From Tolypothrix brevis GSE-NOS-MK-07-07A (GTDB lineage Bacteria; Cyanobacteriota; Cyanobacteriia; Cyanobacteriales; Nostocaceae), in the NCBI GenBank assembly GCA_019358985.1, contig JAHHIJ010000006.1, forward strand, positions 124,001 to 188,000: a DNA stretch of 64,000 nucleotides. The letters run 5' to 3'. Shown piece after piece: positions 36,426 through 43,666 of this stretch (position 1 is its first letter; every line of letters starts with the position of its first letter). The notes below the pieces were generated by a model. It ran no database searches, was not told the origin of the DNA, and saw only the letters and a program-made list of their open reading frames with translations. Position numbers and translations under genes: made by a program.

Positions 36426-38873
36426 CTATTGTAAGTTGCTCATAGATACAATTTTTTGGTTTGAAGTTTCCGGAGAGGGTACTTTACAATACTTAAATCG
36501 CTCAACAACAAATTCTGCGGGAAAATCAAAAATTGACTTTGTGAGTGTACTGGCATTAATGTCAAGTACATTACAATCAGTGTCTTCATATTCAGATTCA
36601 GAACCATACCAACCGCAGCGTTGTTCCGTAGCTTCACGCCACAATCTTTCAATCTCTTTCAAAATTTCACAGGGAAGTTGGTTAGCTTCCTGTTTATCCT
36701 GGATAAAACCATCATTATTAAGGTCTGCTCCGGCTCCATCACCTCTCATCAAGATATTATATGTTGTTCGTAATGCACCTTCTGTATACTGATTTTCAAA
36801 ATCTATTTTTTCAGTATTACCTAAAACTTTTCCAATATTAGGATTGGGTTTTTTAAGATATTTATGAAGTTGAGGTATTCGGTATTTCAAAATTAGTTTT
36901 GCAAGAGAAGCTTCAGCTTCTTGCAAAATACCGTCGATTTTTTGCGAGACTTGTGGAAGTTTCTCACCATTTTTTAGAGAGGTTGAAAACTGTTGAGGAT
37001 GTTTTTTGATTTGCTGTTGCAGCCTACCTGCCGCTCTCAAAATCTGGCGGTAATAAGCAAATGACTTATCAATGTCACTTTGATGATTCTGGTAGTATAC
37101 GATCGCTTGCTCAATATCAGCTGTGTTTCCAAGATGGTCTACTTGATTTTTGTAGTCACGAGCTTGCTGTAAAAGCCTGGGCAAAGCATTGAGAATTTCT
37201 GTTGTATCTGTATCTAAAAAAACAGCCTCAACAGTTTTTTGTGCTTGCTGTTGTTGTATTGCAAACAGTAGGGTAGAAATAGCGATAATTGCAGGGAAGG
37301 CGATCGCAACTGCAATTCTCCGTCTTTGCACGCGATCGCGCAATCCAACACTAGCATCAATAAATTGATTCGCAGCAGGACTAAACCCACCCAACACTTG
37401 ATTAAACGTGGAGTCCTTTCGCATCTCTAAAACCTGCTCCAACTTGGAACCAGCCCACAGTTCATCCTCTGCTTTCCTTGCTTGCCAGTGTGCTACATCC
37501 TCATTGAGTCTGTTACGTAGGGCGATGCTGTTACGATTTTCCCTAATCCAGATATTTAAGCTAGTCCAAGAAGTCAGCAATGTTTCATGAGTAATTTCCA
37601 CTGTAGATTCTTGAGATGTTAGCTGGCGGTTGCTAACCAATAAATTCTCATTAATCAAGTTCACCAACACTGTGCGCTCAAGTTCATTGGTAAACTCAGA
37701 CATTGATGCTCTTCTGCGAACTGGCTTCCATTCAGTACCAGATTCAGAATTCTTGCCTATGTCAACCAGTTTCAGAAAGATTTTCTGAGTAGCTAACTTT
37801 TCCGGTTCTGGTAACGCCCCATAAATGCTATCCACTCGTTGTTGCAGCGCACCCCTGACACCACCTAGCTGGCGGTAGGTACTAATATTTAACGTGCGGT
37901 CTTGAATACTCCCATTTTTGACTTCTGTTTTCCAGAGTAAATCCAACGTGTACTGTAATAATGGTAGATAGCCTGCCTGTCCTTGAATATCCTTGATAAT
38001 TTCCTCTACCAGTCCAGTTTCAAACACTACACCATGATGCGCCGCAGGTTGTTCAATTGCTAACCGCAACTCATCGGATGGTTGCATTTCTGCAATCAAC
38101 GGACGATGTTTATCCGTAGCTTTTACTAGCTGGGGATAGGGGCTTAATCTATCAAGAAAATCAGCCCGCATTGTCGCCATAATTTTGACAGAACGATTCT
38201 TGGTGTTATTCAATTTCACCAAGCTGGCGATAAACTGGTCGCGCTTTTGGGGCTGACTGGTGGTGAATAACTCCTCAAACTGGTCAATTAAGATGAACCA
38301 ATAATCATCAGGCTGCTTTAACCTTGTTACTACCTGAGTAAGGGTGTCAGCTTTAGCTTCACGGACAATTTCGGCATCCGCTTGATTGTATTTACTAGAC
38401 AATGCAGTATAAAAAGATTCAAATGGATCGCGGTCTGGTTTAAGTATCAACTTAACTAACTGTGACCCCTCTTTTTGTAGCAGCCAAGGAATTAACCCTG
38501 CACGCACAACTGATGATTTACCACTACCACTAGCTCCTAATAGCAAAATCAGATTGGTCTGTTCTAATTCATTGACCAAACCTGTGAGAAATTGGTCACG
38601 CCCAAAAAATAGGTCTTTGTCTTCTAGCTCGAATTTCTTTAAACCTTTGTAGGGTGAGGTCTGTAGAAATTGACGAGTTTTAATCTCCGCAACAGATATT
38701 TGTAGAATCTCTGTCTTATTAAATGTGACAACGTTGCTGTCACCCTGAATCTGGATATTACCATCACCGATCGCTGCTTGCATTCCATCCATTGCCGAGT
38801 TATCAGCCTGCTGCGAAATACTAGGCTGATATGAGGATGATGGATTCTCTTCTGGGTTCAAAGGCTGATTCAT
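36426..38873 (-). CDS. nSTAND1-type NTPase with N-terminal GMQAA motif and extracytoplasmic C-terminus
   Basis: The 815-residue protein opens with a low-complexity leader holding GMQAAIGDGNIQIQGDSN (residues 30-48). Then come the conserved entry SPYKGLKKFELEDKDLFFGR, Walker A LLGASGSGKSS (about 112-121), Walker B YWFILIDQFEELF, sensor IMATMRADFLDRL, and the winged-helix end VEITHETLL, together typical of novel STAND NTPases. A membrane helix (RIAVAIAFPAIIAISTLLFA) near residue 515 is followed by a helical region and a cysteine-containing tail with a calcium-loop-like DLNNDGFIQDKQE. STAND proteins are signal switches that oligomerise on ATP binding. The N-terminal motif matches one in the neighbouring CHAT protease; the tail may sense signals across the membrane. 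Confidence 0.88.
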   Translation of the reverse strand: MNQPLNPEENPSSSYQPSISQQADNSAMDGMQAAIGDGNIQIQGDSNVVTFNKTEILQISVAEIKTRQFLQTSPYKGLKKFELEDKDLFFGRDQFLTGLVNELEQTNLILLLGASGSGKSSVVRAGLIPWLLQKEGSQLVKLILKPDRDPFESFYTALSSKYNQADAEIVREAKADTLTQVVTRLKQPDDYWFILIDQFEELFTTSQPQKRDQFIASLVKLNNTKNRSVKIMATMRADFLDRLSPYPQLVKATDKHRPLIAEMQPSDELRLAIEQPAAHHGVVFETGLVEEIIKDIQGQAGYLPLLQYTLDLLWKTEVKNGSIQDRTLNISTYRQLGGVRGALQQRVDSIYGALPEPEKLATQKIFLKLVDIGKNSESGTEWKPVRRRASMSEFTNELERTVLVNLINENLLVSNRQLTSQESTVEITHETLLTSWTSLNIWIRENRNSIALRNRLNEDVAHWQARKAEDELWAGSKLEQVLEMRKDSTFNQVLGGFSPAANQFIDASVGLRDRVQRRRIAVAIAFPAIIAISTLLFAIQQQQAQKTVEAVFLDTDTTEILNALPRLLQQARDYKNQVDHLGNTADIEQAIVYYQNHQSDIDKSFAYYRQILRAAGRLQQQIKKHPQQFSTSLKNGEKLPQVSQKIDGILQEAEASLAKLILKYRIPQLHKYLKKPNPNIGKVLGNTEKIDFENQYTEGALRTTYNILMRGDGAGADLNNDGFIQDKQEANQLPCEILKEIERLWREATEQRCGWYGSESEYEDTDCNVLDINASTLTKSIFDFPAEFVVERFKYCKVPSPETSNQKIVSMSNLQ

Positions 38874-38977
38874 AGGCTAGTCATACTAAAAACTGAGTAA
38901 ATTTTTAGATTCACTTAGTCAGACGCTAGAGAAAATGTCACTAATTGCTCAGTAGTTACAAGTTATTAACACACCAG

Positions 38978-39180
38978 CTACTCTTCACTTTCCAGAAATG
39001 CTGGTCGCTTGACATAAATATTTTTCATGTGCTTTTTCACGGTGTTGGCGCTAATATAAAGCTTACCAGCAATTTATTTGTAACTATAATTAGTTTGGTA
39101 AAGACATCAAACTTCGGTTTATCTTGTGTCAGGCTGTATTGTTTTGCATCTGCGATCGCAGTCCTTTTCATAAAACTCAT
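38978..39180 (-). pseudogene. LuxR/NarL-type HTH regulator remnant with frameshift
   Basis: The minus strand from ATG 39178-39180 reads KRTAIADAKQYSLTQDKPKF, VFTKLIIVTNK, then after a shift of one frame IAGKLYISANTVKKHMKNIY and stops at 38978. The second part is the recognition helix of a LuxR-type HTH (IA..LYIS.NTVK.H..NIY). In the first frame translation stops soon after the break. It lies 105 bp upstream of the STAND NTPase on the same strand and could be the decayed regulator of that unit. The remaining bases to 39402 hold no gene. Confidence 0.6.
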
Positions 39181-39402
39181 ATCGATTTTTTAATTAGCCA
39201 ATTTTACTTTTAAAAAATAATATTTATCAAGTAAGAACAAGTTTACAACTGAGTACGTAGAGTACACAGACAAAGAGACAAGAAAGAGTTTCACGCTCTT
39301 ATTTAGGGTTGCTATAGCAGTTCTTGCCGACTCAAAATAAACTCAAAATCACCTGATCGGGTGATGAAGCGTAATCCCTTTCATATTAAAGTCTCTTGGT
39401 TT

Positions 39403-39436
39403 GTAGTGAGCGCTGAAACGCTTCAGCGCTTACTAC
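39403..39436. repeat. 34-bp palindrome upstream of the glycosyltransferase
   Basis: GTAGTGAGCGCTGAA pairs with TTCAGCGCTTACTAC with a single G:T step. It ends 29 bp before the start codon. Possibly a dispersed repeat acting as terminator or leader structure. Confidence 0.6.
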
Positions 39437-39464
39437 ATTAGAGAGTACTTATTTTAGCAAACCT

Positions 39465-40553
39465 ATGAAATTACTTTTCGTTTCCACTTCCGTTGGATCT
39501 CTTGGCTCTGGACTGGGCGGTGGTGTGGAATTAACCCTGTATAATATAGCTCAACAAATGATCCAGCGGGGTCATGAAGTGCAAATCGTCGCTCCCGCAG
39601 GTTCCACATGGGATAATCTACCTTTAGTGCAGATTCCTGGTAATTTACAGATTATTGCCCAAAAGCAAGAACGTACAGACCCGGCTATGATGCCAGAAAA
39701 TTCTGTTTTGGCAAATATGTGGGATTATGCTCGTCAGGTTCAAGCTAATTATGACTTGATTGTAAATTTTGCTTACGATTGGTTGCCATTTTACCTGACA
39801 CCTTTTTTCACTCGTCCCATCGCCCACTTAGTCAGTATGGGTTCACTCAATAACGCCCTAGACAAGATTATAAAACAAGTTGCCGAACATTTTCCTCTGA
39901 CAATTGGTTTTCATACCCAAGTACAAGCTGCCACATTTGCCCTTGAGAAGCCGTATTCTTGTTTGAGCAATGGAATTGATTTATCACTTTATCAGTTTTG
40001 CGATCGCCCAAAACAACAATTAGCCTGGTTAGGTCGCATTGCCCCGGAAAAAGGTTTAGCAGATGCGATCGCAGTCGCGCAAATTACCCAAATCCCCTTA
40101 AAAATTATGGGTAAAATTCAAGATGAATTATACTGGCAGCAGATTTGCGAAAAGTACCCAAATGATCTGTTTGAATATCTGGGATTTTTACCAACAAATG
40201 AAATGCAGCAGGTATTAGGTGAGTGTCGGGCATTATTAATGACACCTCATTGGGTAGAAGCTTTCGGTAATGTCGTAATTGAAAGTTTAGCTTGTGGAGT
40301 GCCTGTAATATCCTACCGTCGTGGTGGACCTGGGGAAATTATCCAAGATGGCAAAACTGGCTTTTTGGTAGAACCGGATAGCATTTCTGAATTAGTAAAT
40401 GCTACCCAGCGTCTTGATGAAATTGACCGTCAAAATTGTCGCGCTGACGCAGAAGCTGAATTTTCTTTAGAAGCTTTAGGTTCACGCTTTGAAAAATGGT
40501 TTCAAGAGATTTTAGATAATAAACATCTCCGAAAATTAAATATGCGTTACTAA
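39465..40553 (+). CDS. Glycosyltransferase family 4
   Basis: The 362-residue GT-B enzyme shows GLGGGVELTLYNIAQQMIQR at the N-terminus (acceptor domain), RIAPEKGLADAIAVA at the start of the donor domain, and the GT4 motif WVEAFGNVVIESLACGVPVI followed by GGPGEIIQDGKTGFLV, where the two glutamates bind the nucleotide sugar. Donor and acceptor are not determined. The last 11 residues (NKHLRKLNMRY) and the TAA stop come from a family A repeat: AAACATCTCCGAAAATTAAA matches its conserved end, and the stop is the first codon of a 17-bp tandem array. Confidence 0.9.
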   Translation: MKLLFVSTSVGSLGSGLGGGVELTLYNIAQQMIQRGHEVQIVAPAGSTWDNLPLVQIPGNLQIIAQKQERTDPAMMPENSVLANMWDYARQVQANYDLIVNFAYDWLPFYLTPFFTRPIAHLVSMGSLNNALDKIIKQVAEHFPLTIGFHTQVQAATFALEKPYSCLSNGIDLSLYQFCDRPKQQLAWLGRIAPEKGLADAIAVAQITQIPLKIMGKIQDELYWQQICEKYPNDLFEYLGFLPTNEMQQVLGECRALLMTPHWVEAFGNVVIESLACGVPVISYRRGGPGEIIQDGKTGFLVEPDSISELVNATQRLDEIDRQNCRADAEAEFSLEALGSRFEKWFQEILDNKHLRKLNMRY

Positions 40554-40731
40554 AGACGTAGCAGTGCTAAAGACGTAGCAGTGCTAAAGACGTAGCAGTG
40601 CTAAAGACGTAGCAGTGCTACGTCTCTACATTAGACATCTGTTGGAAAAGAGGTAAAGACGTAGCACTGCTACGTCTCTACAAGGGTTTGGGGCAACGCA
40701 TAATTAATTTCTGGAGATGTCTATTGATTTT
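40521..40731. repeat. Compound family A element with 17-bp tandem array
   Basis: The left end AAACATCTCCGAAAATTAAA is inside the glycosyltransferase gene. At 40551-40618 four exact 17-bp units TAAAGACGTAGCAGTGC follow, the last running into TACGTCTCTACA to close the palindrome. A second core (GACGTAGCACTGCTACGTC) with flank AAGGGTTTGGGGCAACGCAT ends in GGAGATGTCTA at 40712-40722. Confidence 0.8.
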
Positions 40732-40786
40732 CGCAAATGTCTAATTGGGAAAAAGTTGTTTATTGTTGACAAATAGATAATTATTA

Positions 40787-41809
40787 ATGCAATCTCAAAT
40801 CGAAAATTCCCAATCTATAATCATACCACCTTTCCTCAAACCTGGTGATTTACTGCGAGTAATTGCGCCTAGCGGTGCTTTGCGAGAATTTACGAACTTT
40901 GAACGCGGGGTAGAAATATGGCGATCGCGTGGTTACAAAGTAGAAATCTCTCCCCAGATAGATGACAGGTGGGGCTATTTAGCGGGAAAAGATAATAAGC
41001 GGCGAAAGGAACTAGCATCAGCATGGCAAGATCCAGAATGTCGGGGTATCCTCTGCGCTAGAGGTGGTTTCGGTAGCACCCGCATTTTAGAAAATTGGAA
41101 TTGGGGACAGGAGGACAAGGGGACAGGGGGACAAGGAGATAGGGGGACAGGAGGACAAGAGAATAACGAGGAATTTGCTTCGTTATCTTCCCCCACTCCT
41201 CCCTTCCCCCACTCTCCCCCTTCCCCCAAGTGGCTAATTGGCTTTTCTGACATCACTGCGTTATTGTGGAGCTTGGAAAAAGTTGGAATTTCCAGCGTTC
41301 ATGCACCTGTACTGACAACTTTATCATCAGAACCAGATTGGTCAGTTCAGCGTTTATTCGATTGGGTAGAAGGTCGTCCTATTGCCCCTTTAAAAGGTTC
41401 TGGATGGGGTGGAGGTGTGAAAAGTGGAATTTTACTACCAGCTAACTTGACGGTAGCAACTCATCTATTGAGTACACCATTTCAACCAAATTTAGATAAT
41501 GTGATTTTGGCGTTTGAAGATGTGACAGAAGCACCTTACCGCATTGATCGAATGCTGACACAATGGCGGATGAGTGGAGCTTTATCAAAAGTTAGTGGAA
41601 TTGCATTGGGTAGCTTTACGAAATGTGAAGCACCGGCTGATGTCCCCAGTTTGAGTATAGAGGAAGTTTTGCGCGATCGCCTGAGTGATTTGGGTATTCC
41701 CATTGTCTCCAATTTACCATTTGGTCACGAAGCACCTAACGCAGCTTTACCAGTTGGTGTTATGGCGACTTTGGATGCAGAGCATGGTATTTTGAGTGTA
41801 GAAGATTAA
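40787..41809 (+). CDS. LD-carboxypeptidase (peptidase S66) with a low-complexity insert
   Basis: The 340-residue enzyme belongs to the S66 family that removes the terminal D-alanine from murein tetrapeptides during recycling. Visible are PPFLKPGDLLRVIAPSGALR, CARGGFGSTRILENWNW, KWLIGFSDITALLWSLEKVG (nucleophile-elbow serine), GILLPANLTVATHLLSTPF, and the C-terminal PFGHEAPNAALPVGV with the catalytic His. Between NWNW and KWLIGF lies an insert of about 41 residues rich in Gly/Gln/Asp then Ser/Pro, encoded at 41103-41227 by a purine tract followed by a pyrimidine tract. It keeps the frame. A surface loop there may tolerate it. Confidence 0.9.
   Translation: MQSQIENSQSIIIPPFLKPGDLLRVIAPSGALREFTNFERGVEIWRSRGYKVEISPQIDDRWGYLAGKDNKRRKELASAWQDPECRGILCARGGFGSTRILENWNWGQEDKGTGGQGDRGTGGQENNEEFASLSSPTPPFPHSPPSPKWLIGFSDITALLWSLEKVGISSVHAPVLTTLSSEPDWSVQRLFDWVEGRPIAPLKGSGWGGGVKSGILLPANLTVATHLLSTPFQPNLDNVILAFEDVTEAPYRIDRMLTQWRMSGALSKVSGIALGSFTKCEAPADVPSLSIEEVLRDRLSDLGIPIVSNLPFGHEAPNAALPVGVMATLDAEHGILSVED
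41103..41227. repeat. Low-complexity purine/pyrimidine insert inside a gene
   Basis: GGACAGG/GGACAAGG units then AGAATAACGAGG...TCGTTATCTT and CCCCCACTCC-type tract. Same composition and order as 10580-10755. Length 123-126 bases keeps the reading frame of the carboxypeptidase. Confidence 0.8.
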
Positions 41810-41811
41810 GA

Positions 41812-42213
41812 TTACGGAAACAAGTTCAAACGAATCCATAGTTGTCGTGCCATCATCTGTGGCTGACTGTTCATCTCCAAATAATCAACAGTTGTTCTTC
41901 CTTGTTCAGTTGTACCTACAATCATCGCAGATGCGGTATCTACTTGGAAATGATTATCCCATTGGTCTTGTCTTGGATGGAAAAAACGAACTTCGGTCTT
42001 CGAGTCAGGATCTATTCCACTAACACGATTTCCTTTACGGAGATTACACGACCGACAAGCAAGAGCTAAATTAAATTCAGAATCTGCGCCTTGTCTACTA
42101 ATTGGTATGATATGCTCGACTTCAAATGGAAAGTTGAACACAAGTTCCGGAGCATGACAATACTCGCATCGATGGTTAGCCCGGTCTGCAATCAACCTGT
42201 AGTAAGGGTTCAT
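41812..42213 (-). CDS. HNH endonuclease-like protein
   Basis: The 133-residue protein carries a compact HNH nuclease motif: CEYC, FEVEHIIPISRQGADSEFN and LACRSCNLRKGNR, with two CxxC pairs for structural zinc. The C-terminal part (VDYLEMNSQPQMMARQLW) is typical of short cyanobacterial HNH proteins of unknown target. Its ATG overlaps the TAA of the upstream gene by one base (TAATG), so the pair is translationally coupled. Confidence 0.88.
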   Translation of the reverse strand: MNPYYRLIADRANHRCEYCHAPELVFNFPFEVEHIIPISRQGADSEFNLALACRSCNLRKGNRVSGIDPDSKTEVRFFHPRQDQWDNHFQVDTASAMIVGTTEQGRTTVDYLEMNSQPQMMARQLWIRLNLFP

Positions 42214-42572
42214 TAACTTGCTGCTTCCAGAAAAGATGCTGTTCGCGCTGTTGCAGCATTCAGTTCAGCTTCGACAAGATTATCTAACTCAGTTTGCAGT
42301 TTTTGCGAGAGTGACTGTCCATTATCGCGTGCTTTCCGCCATAAATCCATTAGCTCAGATAAACGTTTTTGCTGCTCGACATTAAAGAACTGGTCAGGAT
42401 GAAAGCTTTGAAGCAAAAGTAAAGCACTAAATTCAGTTTCACCTAATTGAGCAGTCAAAGCATCTAAAGCTTGACCGGGAGTTTTCCCAACAGATTGCTT
42501 ATCAAGAGCGATCGCACGATAAGACCTTTCACCGCTAGCATCAAATATAGGTAATATTGCTACTTTTGTCAT
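42213..42572 (-). CDS. Conserved hypothetical partner of the HNH protein
   Basis: The 119-residue product begins TKVAILPIFDASGERSYRAI and continues with a glycine-poor helical part (QALDALTAQLGETEFSALLL; LLQSFHPDQFFNVEQQKRLS). No catalytic motif is recognised. One-base overlap with the HNH gene downstream suggests a functional pair, but I cannot say whether it is an inhibitor, a specificity factor or unrelated. Confidence 0.75.
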   Translation of the reverse strand: MTKVAILPIFDASGERSYRAIALDKQSVGKTPGQALDALTAQLGETEFSALLLLQSFHPDQFFNVEQQKRLSELMDLWRKARDNGQSLSQKLQTELDNLVEAELNAATARTASFLEAAS

Positions 42573-42623
42573 GTTCGGGCTTCAAATTCGCTTGTTTATC
42601 AATTGTATATCTTGTATTGGGAC

Positions 42624-43466
42624 TTATCTTAATCCTTGCTGTTTCAAAAGCTCATCAACCCAAGCAACATTGTTTACTGACATGGCAGGTACAGGTTCTT
42701 GAGCGTAGTCAATTACCAAATCATAGTTACCTTCGCTGTATAATTCACTAATTAATGTTTGTATTTCAAGTAATGGTTCTGTATCGCCTTCACGTAAAGG
42801 TAAGGGAAAAGAAGGTATTGAATTTTGCAAATTAAAAGCATATAAATCTGCTTTGGGACGCTTGGATGCACGGCTAACCAAAATCCTATAGTCAGTTTGA
42901 ATATTATTTTGTAGTTGCTGAATTGGCTTGCCATCTCGCAGCAAATCAACTTCAACTAAATTCGTATAACTTCCTAACACCTGTAACCGTTTTTTTACAT
43001 AGGCATTTCGTCCTTCTCCGGAACGTTTATTTTTAGGAGAAAGGATTTCAATTACAGTTACGACTTCTTGCGTCGCGACATCTCGCACTTCCAAGTAAGT
43101 CTCTTTGACTGTTTCCGGCATCGTAACATCAACTGTCACAGCTTCGACTACTGGAGATGCAACAGCAACACTCGCTGGTTCTGGTAATGGCATTTTTTCT
43201 ATACTCTGGACTGCTACATCTGCAACACCTACCAAAAGCGAATCTTCATCTATTGTTTGATATACTCGTTTTTCAATAGCAACTCTGTACTTTGGACGTA
43301 ATTGAGGATTCAATTTCCGGAAAATTGCTGCTATGAGAAGATTATGAACTTCTGACCAAAATAGTGTATTTTCTAAATATGGGTTCATTCCTGGAAATGG
43401 TGAAACAGCCTCCGGATTAGCGGTTTCCGGAGATAGGGGACTATCGAATTCGGAGAATGAAGCCAT
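42624..43466 (-). CDS. DUF4058 family protein
   Basis: The 280-residue protein contains the family start PFPGMNPYLENTLFWSEVHN, followed by AIEKRVYQTIDEDSLLVGVADVAV, YLEVRDVATQEVVTVIEILS with PKNKRSGEGRNAYVKKR, and LVEVDLLRDGKP. The IEILSPKNK part looks like a PD-(D/E)XK-type core strand, which I infer and the family annotation does not assert. DUF4058 genes occur in many copies in filamentous cyanobacteria, function unknown. Confidence 0.85.
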   Translation of the reverse strand: MASFSEFDSPLSPETANPEAVSPFPGMNPYLENTLFWSEVHNLLIAAIFRKLNPQLRPKYRVAIEKRVYQTIDEDSLLVGVADVAVQSIEKMPLPEPASVAVASPVVEAVTVDVTMPETVKETYLEVRDVATQEVVTVIEILSPKNKRSGEGRNAYVKKRLQVLGSYTNLVEVDLLRDGKPIQQLQNNIQTDYRILVSRASKRPKADLYAFNLQNSIPSFPLPLREGDTEPLLEIQTLISELYSEGNYDLVIDYAQEPVPAMSVNNVAWVDELLKQQGLR

Positions 43467-43551
43467 TACAGCACCTCAAAAAAAATTACACCCTACCGAC
43501 ATATACAGCAGATTTCAGGTAAATCAAGTACATGCGTAAAACCCAAAACCC

Positions 43552-43582
43552 TGTAAAGACGTTCCGACGGAACGTCTCTACG
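43552..43582. repeat. Family A core palindrome
   Basis: GACGTTCCGACGGAACGTC core with TGTAAA and TCTACG edges, between the oligopeptidase stop side and the DUF4058 start. Confidence 0.75.
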
Positions 43583-43666
43583 TGTATTTAATAACAACGC
43601 AATCTGCTGTAAGTGTGCCTTCAAATTAAATACGCAGAGGAATAATCTCCTCTGCTTCAGAAATAA

